Below are positions 24,009 to 36,021 of a stretch of DNA of 64,000 nt, piece after piece. Within the stretch, counting starts at the first letter, position 1. Each line of letters starts with the position of its first letter. The notes under the pieces were generated by a model. That model saw only the letters and a program-made list of their open reading frames with translations, had not been told where the DNA came from and searched no databases. The translations under genes were made by a program, and so were the position numbers. Location: contig SCFE01000101.1 in NCBI GenBank assembly GCA_004352715.1, positions 1,554,013-1,618,012 on the forward strand, read 5' to 3'. The DNA is from Hofstenia miamia (lineage: Eukaryota > Xenacoelomorpha > Acoela).

Positions 24009-25372
24009 TGTAAAGTCACTTGGGGCCTATGTTTTCTGAACTTCTTATTTTTGGCACTCTGCAATAGTGTTGCATCTTTCTGACATTTTGATTTTTGATT
24101 CACTGCTATTTATTTGTATCAATTTCTTTTAATCATTTCTTTGAATTTTGAGTGTAGTTATTTTGATATTGTTAGTATTTGTCCTCTGTAATTATGTGTG
24201 ATTGCTCATTTTAACTTTTAAATTGTGCTTTGAAATTGTAAACAATTTAGGTAATAAGTTACAGATTTTTGTAATAAATATCTGAGTCACTGTAGTGAAG
24301 CACATATAAATTCGGCTTCCTTCTACTGCATTTGGTCTTTTCAATTATTTATCTATTAACCCCCTTTAGATTCGTCAATTAAAGATTTGTTAATGATAAT
24401 TGTTGCTTAAGATCCAGCAACAATTTGGGAGGAAAATGCACCAGGTCGGGGGCAACAAATAGCTCTTTAACAATGACAGAATGAATTGTGGCCACATTAG
24501 GTTACAACTACNTAATGACTAGGATGTTTTGTGCACATTTGACTGGAGACAGCGCTCCAGTTAATTTAAATCCTGCAACGTAGTAGGGTCATTGGTTGTC
24601 AAATCAACGAGGTTATCAACACAAAGAGACTCATTAGGCTCATCTATAATGAAACCTTTGCCATCTGCAATCAGCTGTATCTTCACCTTGCATTGAGACT
24701 TGAGGTGTCTTTTTTCTCTGCATGTAAAACATCGTACTGAAGACAGATCAAATCCTTTTTTGGCAATTGTAGGCTTTCTCATCTCGGGCCTTTTAATCCC
24801 AGAAATGCTAGTAATGTCCTTATCAATTCACTGTGAGTTATGTAACATATAAACCANGGGGCAACAAATAGCTCTTTAACAATGACAGAATGAATTGTGG
24901 CCACATTAGGTTACAACTACAAGTAGGGAATAAAATCTTTTATTTGATCTGTTCATACATTCACTTAATAATTTACACTTTGCAAATATACTATGCTGTT
25001 GGCAAACAAGAATGCACAGCAATTATGTGCCTGTTCTATATTATTTATTTATGTGATCTGAGATAAGAGAACTCTGAGATAATTGTTTATTGAGCTAGAA
25101 ATTAATACTTGAGACACAAAATTAGCACCTTGGGGAGTAAGGATGGCTTCAAAGATATGCCTTTGGCATGATGCCATGTGAATTGGTCACTGCTAATGTT
25201 CATTTTGGAATGGAATTTCTATATTTGTCAGGAAAAATAGGTGAACCACCAATGTACATTTTCTGTTGGAATGTGGGTCACTCTCTGCTATGGTAAACTT
25301 TGCAACCCTTGATCTAAACTCTTGAGTTACCCAGTACCACTAGAGCAGCCAGAGTTTTCTCGTGATTCTACA
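24009..25372 (+). repeat. 3' LTR of Ty3/gypsy family 1, copy B
   Basis: Starts TGTAAAGTCAC directly after the purine tract ggggggcg (24001-24008) and ends GTGATTCTACA at 25372, matching the LTR of copy A at both ends. A 344-bp stray contig between single Ns (24513-24856) sits inside it; the 62 bases before 24512 are repeated after 24857, so the real LTR is about 400 bp shorter than the span. Confidence 0.8.
24561..24782 (-). pseudogene. gag zinc-knuckle fragment in a stray contig
   Basis: A 73-codon minus-strand frame with CFTCREKRHLKSQC, a CX2CX4HX4C zinc knuckle of the kind found at the C-terminus of retrotransposon Gag. It is confined to the 344-bp piece bounded by single Ns at 24512 and 24857. 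Its strand is opposite to the surrounding LTR, and gag of family 1 is otherwise missing, so the contig is probably misplaced. Confidence 0.6.
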
Positions 25373-25640
25373 TTAAATGTTGGTTAATTACATTTGATGT
25401 CCTATAACCAGACCTTCTAAAACCAAACTGATTGTTCTTTAGCCAAGAATTACAATTATCTTTGATAAATATATTATACACCAACAATAAAAAATTCATA
25501 ATAATACAAGTGTTATAGAAATAGAACAAATGTCAGAGGAAGTAGATGGTCTTTTAACTTTTATATAGTGGAATAATTATTAAGGATTTCAGTAAATCTG
25601 GAAAAACACCTTGTACAAATCTTAGATTAAAATTTAGTAG
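25373..25640 (-). pseudogene. non-LTR reverse transcriptase fragment
   Basis: Minus-strand translation gives GVFPDLLKSLIIIPLYKS, then after a degraded stretch WLKNNQFGFRRSGYRTSNV. These match the two adjacent RT blocks seen in jockey/CR1-type elements (FP..lK...iiPlyKk and .nQfGFR...St..ai). Heavily decayed; the family-1 LTR abuts it at 25372. Confidence 0.6.
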
Positions 25641-25891
25641 TAAAAGCACTTGAAACTCATGTAACTTGTTTCTGATTGGTCAAAAGGCTGTGGAAAGGAG
25701 ATCTCACTTTTCTATGATTGGTCTAAAGGGTGACCTTTGCCCTGTGATGTCATGGATATTGCCAGGGATGTTGTAGTAATGGCATGAAACTTGTAAATTC
25801 ATGTAATTTTACTAGTGCTTATGTTATTTATGTGGCCTAACTTAGTTTACATGTTTTATTTTAATTTTCATACTTGCTTTTTTATTGATAT

Positions 25892-27028
25892 TGGAAGATC
25901 CACTACCAAGCATTAACAGAGTTGATTATTCTTTTAAATCATCATTTCCTGTTATATGTGGGTATGGATGCACTGTTATTTCCCTGCTCCAACATGAAAT
26001 ACATTGTTGTTAACTTGCCTTAACTTTGAGTAACTCTATACTATTTAGGTATGCCTTTGTCACAGTTCCTTTCCAAGATTTCACCATGGCCTCTGGCTGA
26101 CTCCTATCTCTGAACCAATCCACATCCATGTGCCTCTGTTTTTGTTTGAGTAGTTCCAAGTCTCAGCTCAAAGAAGTAACTTATGTGTTCCTTACTCTAA
26201 CTCAGTGCAGCTCTCAAGTCTGGATGTAACTGACTTAATCTCAATTTGTAATGTGTAATTTAGTAATTTGCAACCTGGCAGTATCACTAGCTGCTTAATA
26301 AATACTACTTTGGAAATTACCAAAAACTATTGGCTTTAATTAACATAAATAAATAAAGTAAATAGTTACTTGCAGCTTCCTGCCTTACATTTAAACAATG
26401 TTACATGCGTAGTCATTTTTATTGGTCTATTTATAGGTCACCTAATCAGATAAGTAATACAGATATAACCTATGGTAGGCTTCCTAGCCTTTTTTCTGAT
26501 AATCAATTATTTAATACATGCAAATGATTGAATCAATAGTCAGCTAAATGGATTAAATCTCCTATTTGTACACCTAACATAAATGCAGGTTCATGGCTTG
26601 GATCAAGGACCTTTGAACTGCACCCAATGTGTGCCCAAGCCACTAATACTGCATCTACTGTTTAGCTTGACATGATTTATAAGTAAGCAAACTGAATAAA
26701 ATCTAAAGATAAGATTTTCAAAGAATTTACTTCCAATTCTCACTCTATTTATAGTTGAATTCAAAAAGTACCTGTTGTTCAAATTTGAATTTATTCATCT
26801 GCCAAAAATGGCTAAAAATAATTGAAGCATTTTCACCCCTTTCATTTCGTCAAATTATTTGTCAACAAGTACTAATTTGCTATCTTGTTTCTTAGTTACA
26901 TATTACAAACATAATGATGATAATTAACTTTTATTTGTTTACAATCAATAAATCATAATTCAATCTTAATAATGACTAATCCTTTGATCTTCTCTTCTTA
27001 CCAGCATTATGCCTTGGATTATGCTACA
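25892..27028 (-). repeat. 3' LTR, family 2
   Basis: On the minus strand it starts TGTAGCATAATCC at 27028. It aligns over its full length with 36416-37554. Its outer end (tggaagatcc) is diverged from the TGTAGCATCTG of the other LTR. A TATAAATA box is at 26746-26753. Confidence 0.92.
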
Positions 27029-27040
27029 CACCCTCCTCAG
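27029..27040 (-). other. polypurine tract, family 2
   Basis: Minus-strand ctgaggagggtg abuts the 3' LTR start, the usual site for plus-strand DNA priming. Confidence 0.65.
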
Positions 27041-27059
27041 CTTGCATTATTTTTAGTAC

Positions 27060-30000
27060 CACTTGTTCCCAATGGACTAGTTAATCAGCTTTTTTAATTA
27101 TTGTTTCTGCAATAAGATCACTCCAGCTTGTTGTTGCAAATTTGGGTTGTTTTGTCATCTTAAGTACCGCCTCTCTTTCTGATGTTACAGTGCTATGATA
27201 GCATAAAAATTTTGCCTCTTTGATGTTTTCTGAGATTGGTGTTATCTCTCTGAGTTCATTCATCTTGGCTGAGAAAATATCATAGAATTTCCTGTAGAGA
27301 TGTATGCCCTTTATCACTATCATCAGTGTCATTTGCACATCTACTCTACTTGAGTGCACCATTTTCTACAATATGGTTGTGTCTGGGTAGAAGAATGTGA
27401 AGACCTTCCTTAGGCTTCTTGTGTTTGCTACGTCTTTGTAGAAGAAACTTATGTTTTCTTTAACTTCTTACTCTGTGATTGTTGTTGGGTCATTTTTGTT
27501 TAACCACATCATTGTTACTATTTCTACACATTTAGTGACATCATAGAATCAGTATTTCTTGTCCTATAGATCTAGCCAGACTACTTCATTCACTACCAAA
27601 AATAGCATTATCACTTTTGTTGTTCATTTGTCTATTTTGTCGCATAATTCCTTTAACTGCTCATTTATAGGTTTCCCTTGTGTGTATAGCTGATAAGGAG
27701 TTATCACTCCTTCAAAATATACTCTTTCTTTGTTGTTGTTGTTGAGCACTATTTCTTTTGTTTTCTTGTAATCTTCTTTCTCAACTATAGCTTTAGCTCT
27801 TTCTTTAGTATTCACATAGGTTTTATATTCATGTAAGAAGGTTTTTGCGATTTTTACATTTTTTGGTATCCTCCATCTTGGGAGTACCATTGGGATGGAG
27901 ACTGTCTCTGGTGGGGTACAAATGAGGATCTTAGTTCTTATCTGCTTCTCTATTTCTCTGTAGTCCTCTGATGTTGTTGGCACTGTTGCCAGTCCAATCA
28001 TTGCTGGGTAATTCATTTTGCTATCTTTTAATGTGTCCCAAAAGATCTGTGTTAGGCCTCTTCTGCTCATTTTTATCTGAATTTTCTCATTTATCTCTAG
28101 TCTCAACATGATGCACTCTACATCCTCTGCTAGCTGGTTACATGGTTTCAGCATCTCATCTAACTCTGTTTTTGTAAATGCTTCCATGAACATAAGTTTC
28201 ATTGATGTGATCATTTGTTCTTCTTTGACATGCTGGTAGTTTCTGGAGCAAATTTCCTCTGACTCTTTCATTATCTTTATCTCAACTAGAAATCTTTCAT
28301 CATCCATGTTGATCCATTCCATCATGTGTTCTGGTGTGGAGGCTCCCCATTTCTCTATATTTATTCTATCAATTTGTTGTTGGGTTTTTGGAGATAGGAT
28401 TAATTGTGTTGATGTTAACAGTTCCTCCTCCTCCAGAATTTCTTTCTGTGTCTGGGTTATCATCTCACAGACTTTGACAGGTTCTGTTATGCCTCCTCTC
28501 CACATCATTTCTGCACTTTTGATTATTGGGGCTTTCTTTCTTGTATCTTTTCATGTCCTGTTCAAGCACTTGTTGTAGGTTCTTGTCTTTCATCATTGTT
28601 GTGATTTCCTTGGTGTCTGTGATTTTTCTCTTTATAATCTTTTTGGTTGTTAGCCAAGGTTCTGTTTGGACCTGCCTTAGTCACATTTCTGATGTAGCAC
28701 CCCACATGTATTTTCTCATGGGTTCATTGAATATTGTTATTTCTTCTGGTGTGATTCCTGTTATATTGTTGACATTCTTCCCATCATGCTTTTATTGAAT
28801 ATTATCCTGCTAATGAATTTTTCAATTTCTTGCATCAGCTTCTTTTGTTTGTCAGGTGATGTCAATTTCTCTACATGTCCTCTTAGTAGCTAGTTTTTTG
28901 TTTGAGTGTTTATCCAGGACATCACTATTTCATATTTCTTTGCCTTGGTTAGTTTGTGTCAGCTTGCTCATGATATTGGTAATCCTAATCCTTGCTCTTG
29001 TGTTTTAAACATTGCTATCAGCCATGTGGATGTTCTAAATCTGATTTCTGGGGCATTTTTCTCTTCAAATATCATATTCTTAAAGACTTTTGTGAGTTCA
29101 GCTCATACACTCTGTTAATTTCCATTAGTGCTACCTCAATTGTTTTGTGGTATTTTTTCAACAGAGCTTTGATGTCTATTTTGGGCCATTCCTGTTTGGT
29201 TTTCTTCTGTAATTTCATTTCATTCCATATTTCCTGTATTATTCTTATGTCCTCCTGTCTTTGTGTGAGGCTGCACTTAATGAATAGCATGTTTGCTTTT
29301 TCCATGCTCTCTGCATTTGTTGTTGTTTCTATCATTTTGATTTATTTATAAAGTTATATGGTTATGCAAGGATCTACCATCAATCTGCAGTAGGCTACCC
29401 AGTAATCTATTTGTAGATCAATTCTGCTATTGTTGTCTCCATTGCTATCTTCTCCCATAGGAGCACATTCTCCACTCTTATTAGTAAGTCACCTAGGAAA
29501 GGCACCAGTTCTTTGAGAGTAGTTCTTCCAATAATAACCACTCTTATACCTTGGACTCTTGCCATCCTTAGTGTGTGATCTAACTGTTTTTCCAGGTTTT
29601 TGTTGTACTCTTTCTCTTTTAGGATATGGATGATCATTGAATTATCTTTGTCAATGTTAATTTCTGGTATTTTTGCAATTTGTTCTATATATGCCATGAT
29701 TGCTTGGGCTGTTTCAAGTGTGAAATTCTCATTGAATGTGACATTTACTGTGCTTCACATGTATGGTCTTTCTACTGTTTTGTTCAGTTCTCTCTGATAA
29801 CTTATAATTATGTTGACCATTGGTCTTTTTTGTCATCTAAAATGATGGGTAGGTTGCTGCCTTCTGTTTTTGCTATTCTTTGTATATGGCTTTTTGTTTC
29901 TGGCAATAGTTTTTTGTACACATTGTTTCTCATCTTTAGTGTTTCCATGAAATAGGGGTGCAATGTTTCTCCATCTATTTTTGACATCCTTTTCTCTCTC

Positions 30001-30161
30001 TCTTTTGAGCATACTGTTCTATCTGATGTAGTTTCTAAGAGGGGCATGTAGCTGCTTGATCTTAGTGGCTTACTGGTGCTTGGCTCACCATCAAGGGAGT
30101 CCATGCTGATGGCCTCTACTGAGTTGCCCTTAAATTGGCTCACAGTTGACTCTCTCAGCAC
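27060..30161 (-). pseudogene. ORF3 of Ty3/gypsy family 2, unknown function
   Basis: A third coding region of about 3 kb between integrase and the PPT. The longest open piece (28508-27624, 294 residues) contains EEELLTSTQ, MDDERFLVEI, LAEDVECIMLRLEI, LTQIFWDTLKDSKMNYP, MVLPRWRIP and YTQGKPINEQL. Other pieces lie at 30161-29808 (MSKIDGETLHPYF, LLPETKS), 29697-29407, 29335-29072 (EWPKIDI, VALMEINRVYELN) and 27362-27081 (MTLMIVIKGIHLYRKFYDIF). Each has a counterpart in family 1 in the same order, so this is a retained element gene. It looks soluble and partly helical; I see no signal peptide, membrane anchor or envelope motif. Stops and frameshifts make this copy non-functional. No known family is recognised. 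Confidence 0.8.
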
Positions 30162-30199
30162 TTGACCAGTTGTGGGATCTGTAGATATGTCAGCCTCAA

Positions 30200-30700
30200 A
30201 TCACTTTCATATGCATATGGTTCTTTGCCCACTTACACCTTCCCTGGGAACTCCTTAAGTTGGCAAAGTGGACTGGAAGGAAGGTTGAGCAGCTTTTCAC
30301 CAGTTCTCTGTGTGCCCTTCAATTTGCATTGCAGATCTCTGGGGTTTTCACTGGTTCTCTGCTTGCACTCAAATTAGCAATGCATATCTCCAGTGGGAGA
30401 GGCGTTGTGTCTTTTTATCTCCCTGCCCTCAAATTGGCATTGCAGACTATTTGGATGCCTTCTCACTCTGCGCCTTCAATTAGTCATTGGTTTGTTCTCA
30501 TCCCTTCTGCATTCTATTTGACATTGAGTTTGAGACCTCCTCAGTATCCTTCTCCTCAGGTTTGATGTTGTCATCTCCTTGGCTCTCTGATTCTGGTACA
30601 CTCTCTTCCTCAGTGGTTGTTGCTGTTGCATCTTGTTTGATTTGCCTAAATTCAGAAAGTAAATTTAAATCCCATACCTTGGGGTCATATATGTATTTAT
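30200..30700 (-). repeat. minisatellite linker between integrase and ORF3, family 2
   Basis: Three imperfect units of about 55-60 bp around 30310-30450, each with a caaattggcaatgcagat-like core. The position corresponds to the 45-bp repeat of family 1 at 8900-9070. A related-looking repeat with a cctcaaatcagc core occurs at 33665-33800 in the protease-RT linker. Confidence 0.6.
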
Positions 30701-30710
30701 GTCTTGCTGC

Positions 30711-32134
30711 TCACCTTGGCAGTTCTCTCCTTTGTAAATGTTTGTTACTGATGTTTGTTTCGAATTCCTCATCAAAACCTTCTTCCAGTAAACTGTCTAA
30801 TTCACTCATATCATACATAATTTCATTTCCATTAATTTGATTTATTTTAAATTCTGTGTTTTTGTCTAGTCTAGATTCCTCAATATCTGCTGTTGCTTGT
30901 ATTAAATTCTGGAAGTGCAATAATCTACCATTGTTTAGCCTATCTCATTATTTGGTAGTACCTGCGTTATTTTATATGGAGCTGACCAAATCGTTTTCAA
31001 CTTTCAGACCTGGTTTGTGTCTAGCAGTCATTGGTGTGAATGCATAGACTGTGTCACCTATTTTGTGTGAGTGACCATAGATTTTTTTGTTATAGTTTCA
31101 CTGTTGTCTCACAGCGAATTTTTTTGTGTTGTGGCACATTTTCTCGTGTATTTCTGTTATTTGATTTCTTAATTGATTCACATATTGATTGTCCATCTTC
31201 TCACTGTAGGCAAAATATTGCATTGATAATGGCGTCACCGCCTCTCTTCCAAACATAGCCTTGAATGGTGTTATTCCTGTTGTAAAGTGTATGGATGTGT
31301 TATAAATGTATTTGATCATTTTGATTACTTCTCACCACTTGTGACCCCCTATTCTCGATGTTGTCACTCTTATCAGTTTGATCAGCATCCTGTTCAATCT
31401 TTCTACAGCACTGTTGGCATGTGGGTGATACTCTGTTGCATCCTCTCACTCACTATCTCTAGTAGATGTGACATTTCTTGAAATAGATTGCTTTCAAATT
31501 GTGGCCCCTTGTCCATTATTATTGTCTCCATAGGACCAAACTTTAGGATCCATTCTTTCATTACTATCTCTGCAGTTGTTTCAGCTGTCATGTTCTTCAT
31601 GGGGATCAGTCTTGCATACTTGGTGAAGTTGTCCACCATTACTAGTAAATGTCCTTCTTCATCCTTTGATAGCATCTCCAAATCTATATGTACAATTTCA
31701 TTGGGTTGTGTCACTATGATTTTTTCCAATGGTGCTCTCTGCATTGGGAAATGCTGTTTGTTATTTAGGAGACATGTTGTGCACTTGTTGATTATTTCCT
31801 TGGTGACTTTTCTCACTGCTGTTGTGATGAATCTTGTGTTGAAAGTGCTCTTGGTTTGTGTGATACCTAGATGGCCCCTCTCATGCACTTTTCTTATTAA
31901 ATCTCATTTATAATATTCCTGTATTGCAATCCTGTTGTTCTGCACTTCCACATACAGTAGTTCATTTTTGTTTCTTTTCCATCTATATCTCTCATAGTAA
32001 CTTGCTGTTAATCTTGATAGTCTACAGCTTTGTTCCTGTAGTTTTCTTATGATTTGGTTTAGTATCACGTCATCTTTCTGTTTGTCTATGATCTCTGATT
32101 CTGATATTTCTTCCTTTATTGCTATTGGCAACAC
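30711..32134 (-). pseudogene. Ty3/gypsy integrase, family 2
   Basis: Inserts the cDNA copy into host DNA. The zinc-binding domain is visible as HERGHLGI followed by KCTTC (about 31888-31770). The catalytic core shows VHIDLEML (first Asp) and IIMDKGPQFES (second Asp). The third acidic motif AVERLNR is readable only after a frameshift near 31400. FNTSIHFTTG-like core end (NTSIHFTTGITPFKAMF) and a C-terminal tail follow. Stops occur between the upstream piece (32134-31904) and the zinc domain. The enzyme is not encoded intact. Confidence 0.88.
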
Positions 32135-32157
32135 TACTTGTCCCTTTTTATCAATGT

Positions 32158-32865
32158 TTATCTCTGATAACTCTTCATACTCAGGGTGTGGTAAGAATTG
32201 GAACTTCTTCTTTTCTCCTTAGCTGCGTCTCTCTGGTACTCTGGGAGTGGGGTCCAAAAGTAAGCATTGGTATGCAGTGTCCTTCTTTGGTGTTTGATGG
32301 TGAAGGTGAACTCATTTAAATATTCAATCCATCTTGATACTATTCCTAACTTATCACCTGAGAATTTTTTGAGCCATGCTAGGCCACTGTTATCTGTGCA
32401 GATTCTAAATTCTTGTCCAATTAAAAAGTGTCTGAATTTCTTTATGCTTTTGATCAGTGTAAGCATCTCTAGATTAGTTGATCTATAGTTCTCCTCACTT
32501 GGTTTTAGTTTCCAACTGAAAAACTGTATTGGCACCTCTTTGTTATTCTTTAGTTGTCCAAGTGTTGCTCTGATTGCCACCTTACTAGCATTGCAATCTA
32601 GAATGAATGTTTTGCTATAGTTGGGTGTATTCAGTGATGGCAGTTTAGCTAACTCTTCTTTTATATTGTCTAGTTCCTCCTGTTCCTGCAATGTCCATGT
32701 AAAAGGCATGGACTTCCTCATTAGCTGTGTCATCTTGGCAGTCTTTCCCATGATTTTGGGTATGAATGTTCTATAATAGTTAAAGAAACCCATTATTCTT
32801 TGTATGTCTTTTTTGTTGTTTGGCTTCTCTATCTTCTGAATCATGTCTCTGGCATTGTCTTTCAT
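32158..32865 (-). pseudogene. RT connection and RNase H domain, family 2
   Basis: An open stretch of 235 codons in the same frame as the RT, separated from it by one stop near 32872 (where the related copy at 4.2 kb has arginine). It holds IMGFFNYYRTFIP (post-RT connection), FILDCNASKVAIRATLGQ (first RNase H aspartate), NLEMLTL (glutamate) and ICTDNSGLAWL (second aspartate). The last expected aspartate region reads NAYFW instead of NAD, so the final catalytic residue may be lost. RNase H degrades the RNA strand during reverse transcription. Confidence 0.9.
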
Positions 32866-32871
32866 GCATAT

Positions 32872-33581
32872 TCACCCCTTCTCAATCACTTGTCCTAGGA
32901 ATATGATTTTCTTGTTTAATATATTGCATTTGTTTCCATTGATTCTTAGGCCTGCTTTTTCTAGAATCAATAGTGTTCTTTCCAGTTTCTCTAAGTGTTC
33001 TTCTATCATGTTGCTTGTTATGATAATATCATCAATGTATGCATGTACTCCTTCTTCCATTTTGTGTTTCTTGTTTTTTAGTACTTTTGTTATATACCTC
33101 TGGAATGTTGCCAGCATGTTACATAAGTCAAAAGCCATGTATATCCATTCATACAAACTGTATGGAGTTATAAACACTGTTTTTTCAATGTCTTCTTCTT
33201 CCATTCTGACTTGCCAATATGCTTTACATAGATCTATCAACGTGAAATATTTGTGCTTACTCACTTCATATAGCATATCTTCTATTCTAGGATGTGGGTA
33301 AGAGTCCTTCATTGTTACTTTGTTCAGCTTTAAGAAGTCTATGCATAGTCTGTATTTTTTCCTTGCTTTATGAATACCATTGGTGCTGCATATAGACTCT
33401 TGCTGGGTTGAATTATTCTGTTGTCAATCAGTTCATTGAGTATTCTATTGTATTCATCATTCAGCTGCTCTGGCAGTTTTATTGGCTTGTTCATCTTTGT
33501 GATTATTTTATGTGTTTCACCTATTGCGTGGCCCACACTTATTTCTCTGTAGTTGAATATCCATTTGTGTCTCTCCAGCAC
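32872..33581 (-). pseudogene. reverse transcriptase, Ty3/gypsy family 2
   Basis: Two open pieces: 33581-33339 (N-terminal, with LIDNRIIQPSKSLYAAPMVF) and 33312-32872 (palm). The palm contains LIDLCKAYWQV and an intact YIDDIII catalytic box, followed by KAGLRINGNKCN. A frameshift near 33330 separates the pieces. It is the same family as the relic at 3740-4276, which has YIDN. It copies the element RNA into DNA in the capsid. Confidence 0.92.
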
Positions 33582-33959
33582 CTCTCTAAGCTGTTGTAAT
33601 TGTGCTTCATTCAGGTGTTAGTATTCCTCCTCCCACAAATCTGTTTTATACTGATCTTCCTCATTTGCTTTCATCCCTCTGCCCTCAAATCAGCTGTGGG
33701 GAGTATTTGCTACATTTATGGTTTTTGCCTACTCACCCTTGAATCAGCAGTGTGGAGTACCTCCAGTTTTCATTTGCAAGTCCTCAAGTTGACCATACAA
33801 ACTACTCTGCTCATCAATCTCTTCCATTGTTTTCCAGATGATGGCTTTTGATGCTGGATTTGACATACTTTCCAAGTATTCTTATGTTTGTTCTCTTTAT
33901 GATGATGTTACAATTAGTTGAATTTAGTATCAGTATCCCTCTTCCATTTCTTATGGCAC

Positions 33960-34460
33960 ACATGCTTGACAGCATCAAGACTCTTTGATCCCTTTGTTAT
34001 TGTAGATCATTATCTCTGCTTTGATCTTTTCTTCTGCTTTAATTTCATGCATCCTCCACTGATATGGCTGCAGTTTTAAATTTTCTTCCAGTTTAAATGC
34101 TATTGTTGATAGCTTTCCTTCTTGCTCCTCAATTGTGATTTCTTCTTCTCTCACTTTAATTGTTCTATTGGAATAATTTATTACACACCCATTCTTTGTT
34201 AGGAAGTCATTGCCTAGTATCACCTCATATGGAAATAAATTGTTGTGAGTGTCTATTACTACTAGTGATTGTTTATAGGTTGTATTTGCGATCCTGATTT
34301 TACTGCATTGAGCTTACCTTTTGTGTCTATGTATTCTCTGGATACATTGATTAGTCTTTTGTTTGATCATTCCAAATCTTCTCATTTAAATCCCAGTTTC
34401 ATAGCACACTTGTATGTTATTATTGATGTCACCACTCCTGTGTCAATTGTTGCCTTTGTT
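33960..34460 (-). pseudogene. retropepsin-like aspartic protease, family 2
   Basis: Cleaves Gag-Pol. The active-site motif TIDTGVVTS is at about 34450-34425 on the minus strand. The second family motif, ILGNDFLTKNG, opens the 82-codon frame 34223-33975. A stop or frameshift lies between them. It sits between the gag zinc knuckle and RT, as expected. Confidence 0.82.
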
Positions 34461-34659
34461 AATATTCTGTTTATTGTTATTGTGTTGATATTGTTCAAGT
34501 TTGTCCTGATCATTATTGGTGCTTGATTTTTTGGAGTCAGTGCTTGATCTAGTTTTCTGATTCTTCTTCCATTTGGGGATCTTCCAGTAATTCTGTTTCA
34601 GATTCAATTACATCTTCAACTTCATAATAGGCTTCTTCTTCTCTGATCAAATTGATTTG

Positions 34660-36021
34660 TTTCCTACATTAATATTTTCTGTGTCCCTTCTGTCCACAGT
34701 TGTAGCACTTAATGTCTCTTTCTCTAATTTTCTTTGATTTTCCCTCTTTGCTTTTTATGTTGACAAATTTCTCTGTCTTCTTTGCTTTGAAAGCTTTTGT
34801 GCTCCCTGTCTGTGCATTATAGCTGTTCCAGCATTCTGGTGGCTTTTCTTTATTCCAGGCCACTTTCTTGTAGATGTGGGTATTATTTTTTATTGTTGCC
34901 TGTATATCTACTGCTTTCCTAATCATTTTCTCCAATTTGTCATCACATTTAATGTCAAATTGGGTCCAGATGTTCTCTGGCATTCCCTTGCAGATGTGGG
35001 AGAAGAGATCATATTTCAAGTATTTATTTCCCCTTGAGCTGAGTGTCACCAATCAATCCACTTGCTGGATGTAATTTTGTATGTCATCCATCTTTCTCAT
35101 CTTTGTTAAATTCAGTATTATTTGGTACTGGTTCTTAAAGCTTTTGTTCTCATAGTAGTCTACAAAGTCTCTGATTAGCAGTTTGTAGTCTCATTTCATC
35201 TCAGTATCTAAAAGTAGGTAGTGTTGGGACACTGCTCCTGTTAAGTATAATGGGAATCTTGCAGCTGCTGCCCATTGGATTACTTTCCTTTCAGCCACTG
35301 TAATTTCAAACATTTGCAGCCATTCTAGAAATGTTGGATTGTAGCTGTCAACCTTCCTGTGTAATTTTGGCAAAGTTGCCTTGCATGGTATTGTGTCATT
35401 GTGACTATATTCTGTTAGCATTGAGTTCTTGTTGGTTGGTCTTCTTTGTACATTTGTTTGTTTGTCTATTGTGAGTTGGTTCATCACTGCTTTCATAATT
35501 TCATCAATGATTTTTTTCTTCTCTTCTTCCTCTTCTTCTTCTACTTCCATAAATCATTTTTGAAATTTGTGGGTGATGCCTGTAGGCTCCTCTCTTTCAT
35601 TTGCTGAACTGTTATCTCATGCATTCTTGTTGTCCTTGGGTTTTCCTCTTTGTTTTATCGTATTGCTCTCAGTTTGTATCTCAACTCTTCTAGCTCTCAT
35701 TACTGATTCTCACAGTTTTCATCTCTGTCCAGCTCTGTTGACCTGAGCTTGTCCTTGAGCTGTTCTATTTCTTGAGCCTGTATGTCATTGTCCAGAATTA
35801 GCTGCCTGTTCCCATTTTGCATTCTGCTCCTGGAAGCATTTGTTTGATTGTGCCAACTGTATTGTTAGTGCTTTGATGTCTTTCTGGAATTTTTCACTTT
35901 GGTTTACTAGGTGATTGTCCATTTTGATTTTTAGTTTACTCATTGCACTTTCATTCTCTTGTTCCAGTTTCAACATTCTTTCCACCAACAATTGTATTTC
36001 AGATCTTAGTATTGTTTCCAT
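34660..36021 (-). pseudogene. gag, Ty3/gypsy family 2
   Basis: The structural protein of the retrotransposon particle, in three broken pieces. 36021-35785 is a predicted coiled coil (heptad-like, rich in K, E, L, Q). 35550-35191 holds an acidic start of repeated Glu, then FLEWLQMFEITV and FPLYLTGAVSQHYLL, typical of retrotransposon Gag cores. 35052-34669 ends in CYNCGQKGHRKY followed by a stop and then Cys, so the CX2CX4HX4C nucleic-acid-binding knuckle is complete only across a nonsense codon. Basic residues precede the knuckle. Confidence 0.85.

Noticed and set aside
7200-25380. One single family-1 insertion spanning both LTRs
   Set aside because: The two halves are inverted head to head and the outer flanks (cattc and ttaaa) do not form a target duplication.
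28306-30565. Hydrophobic plus-strand frames that look like membrane proteins
   Set aside because: They are antisense shadows of the lysine- and glutamate-rich ORF3; T-rich antisense strands give leucine- and phenylalanine-rich translations.
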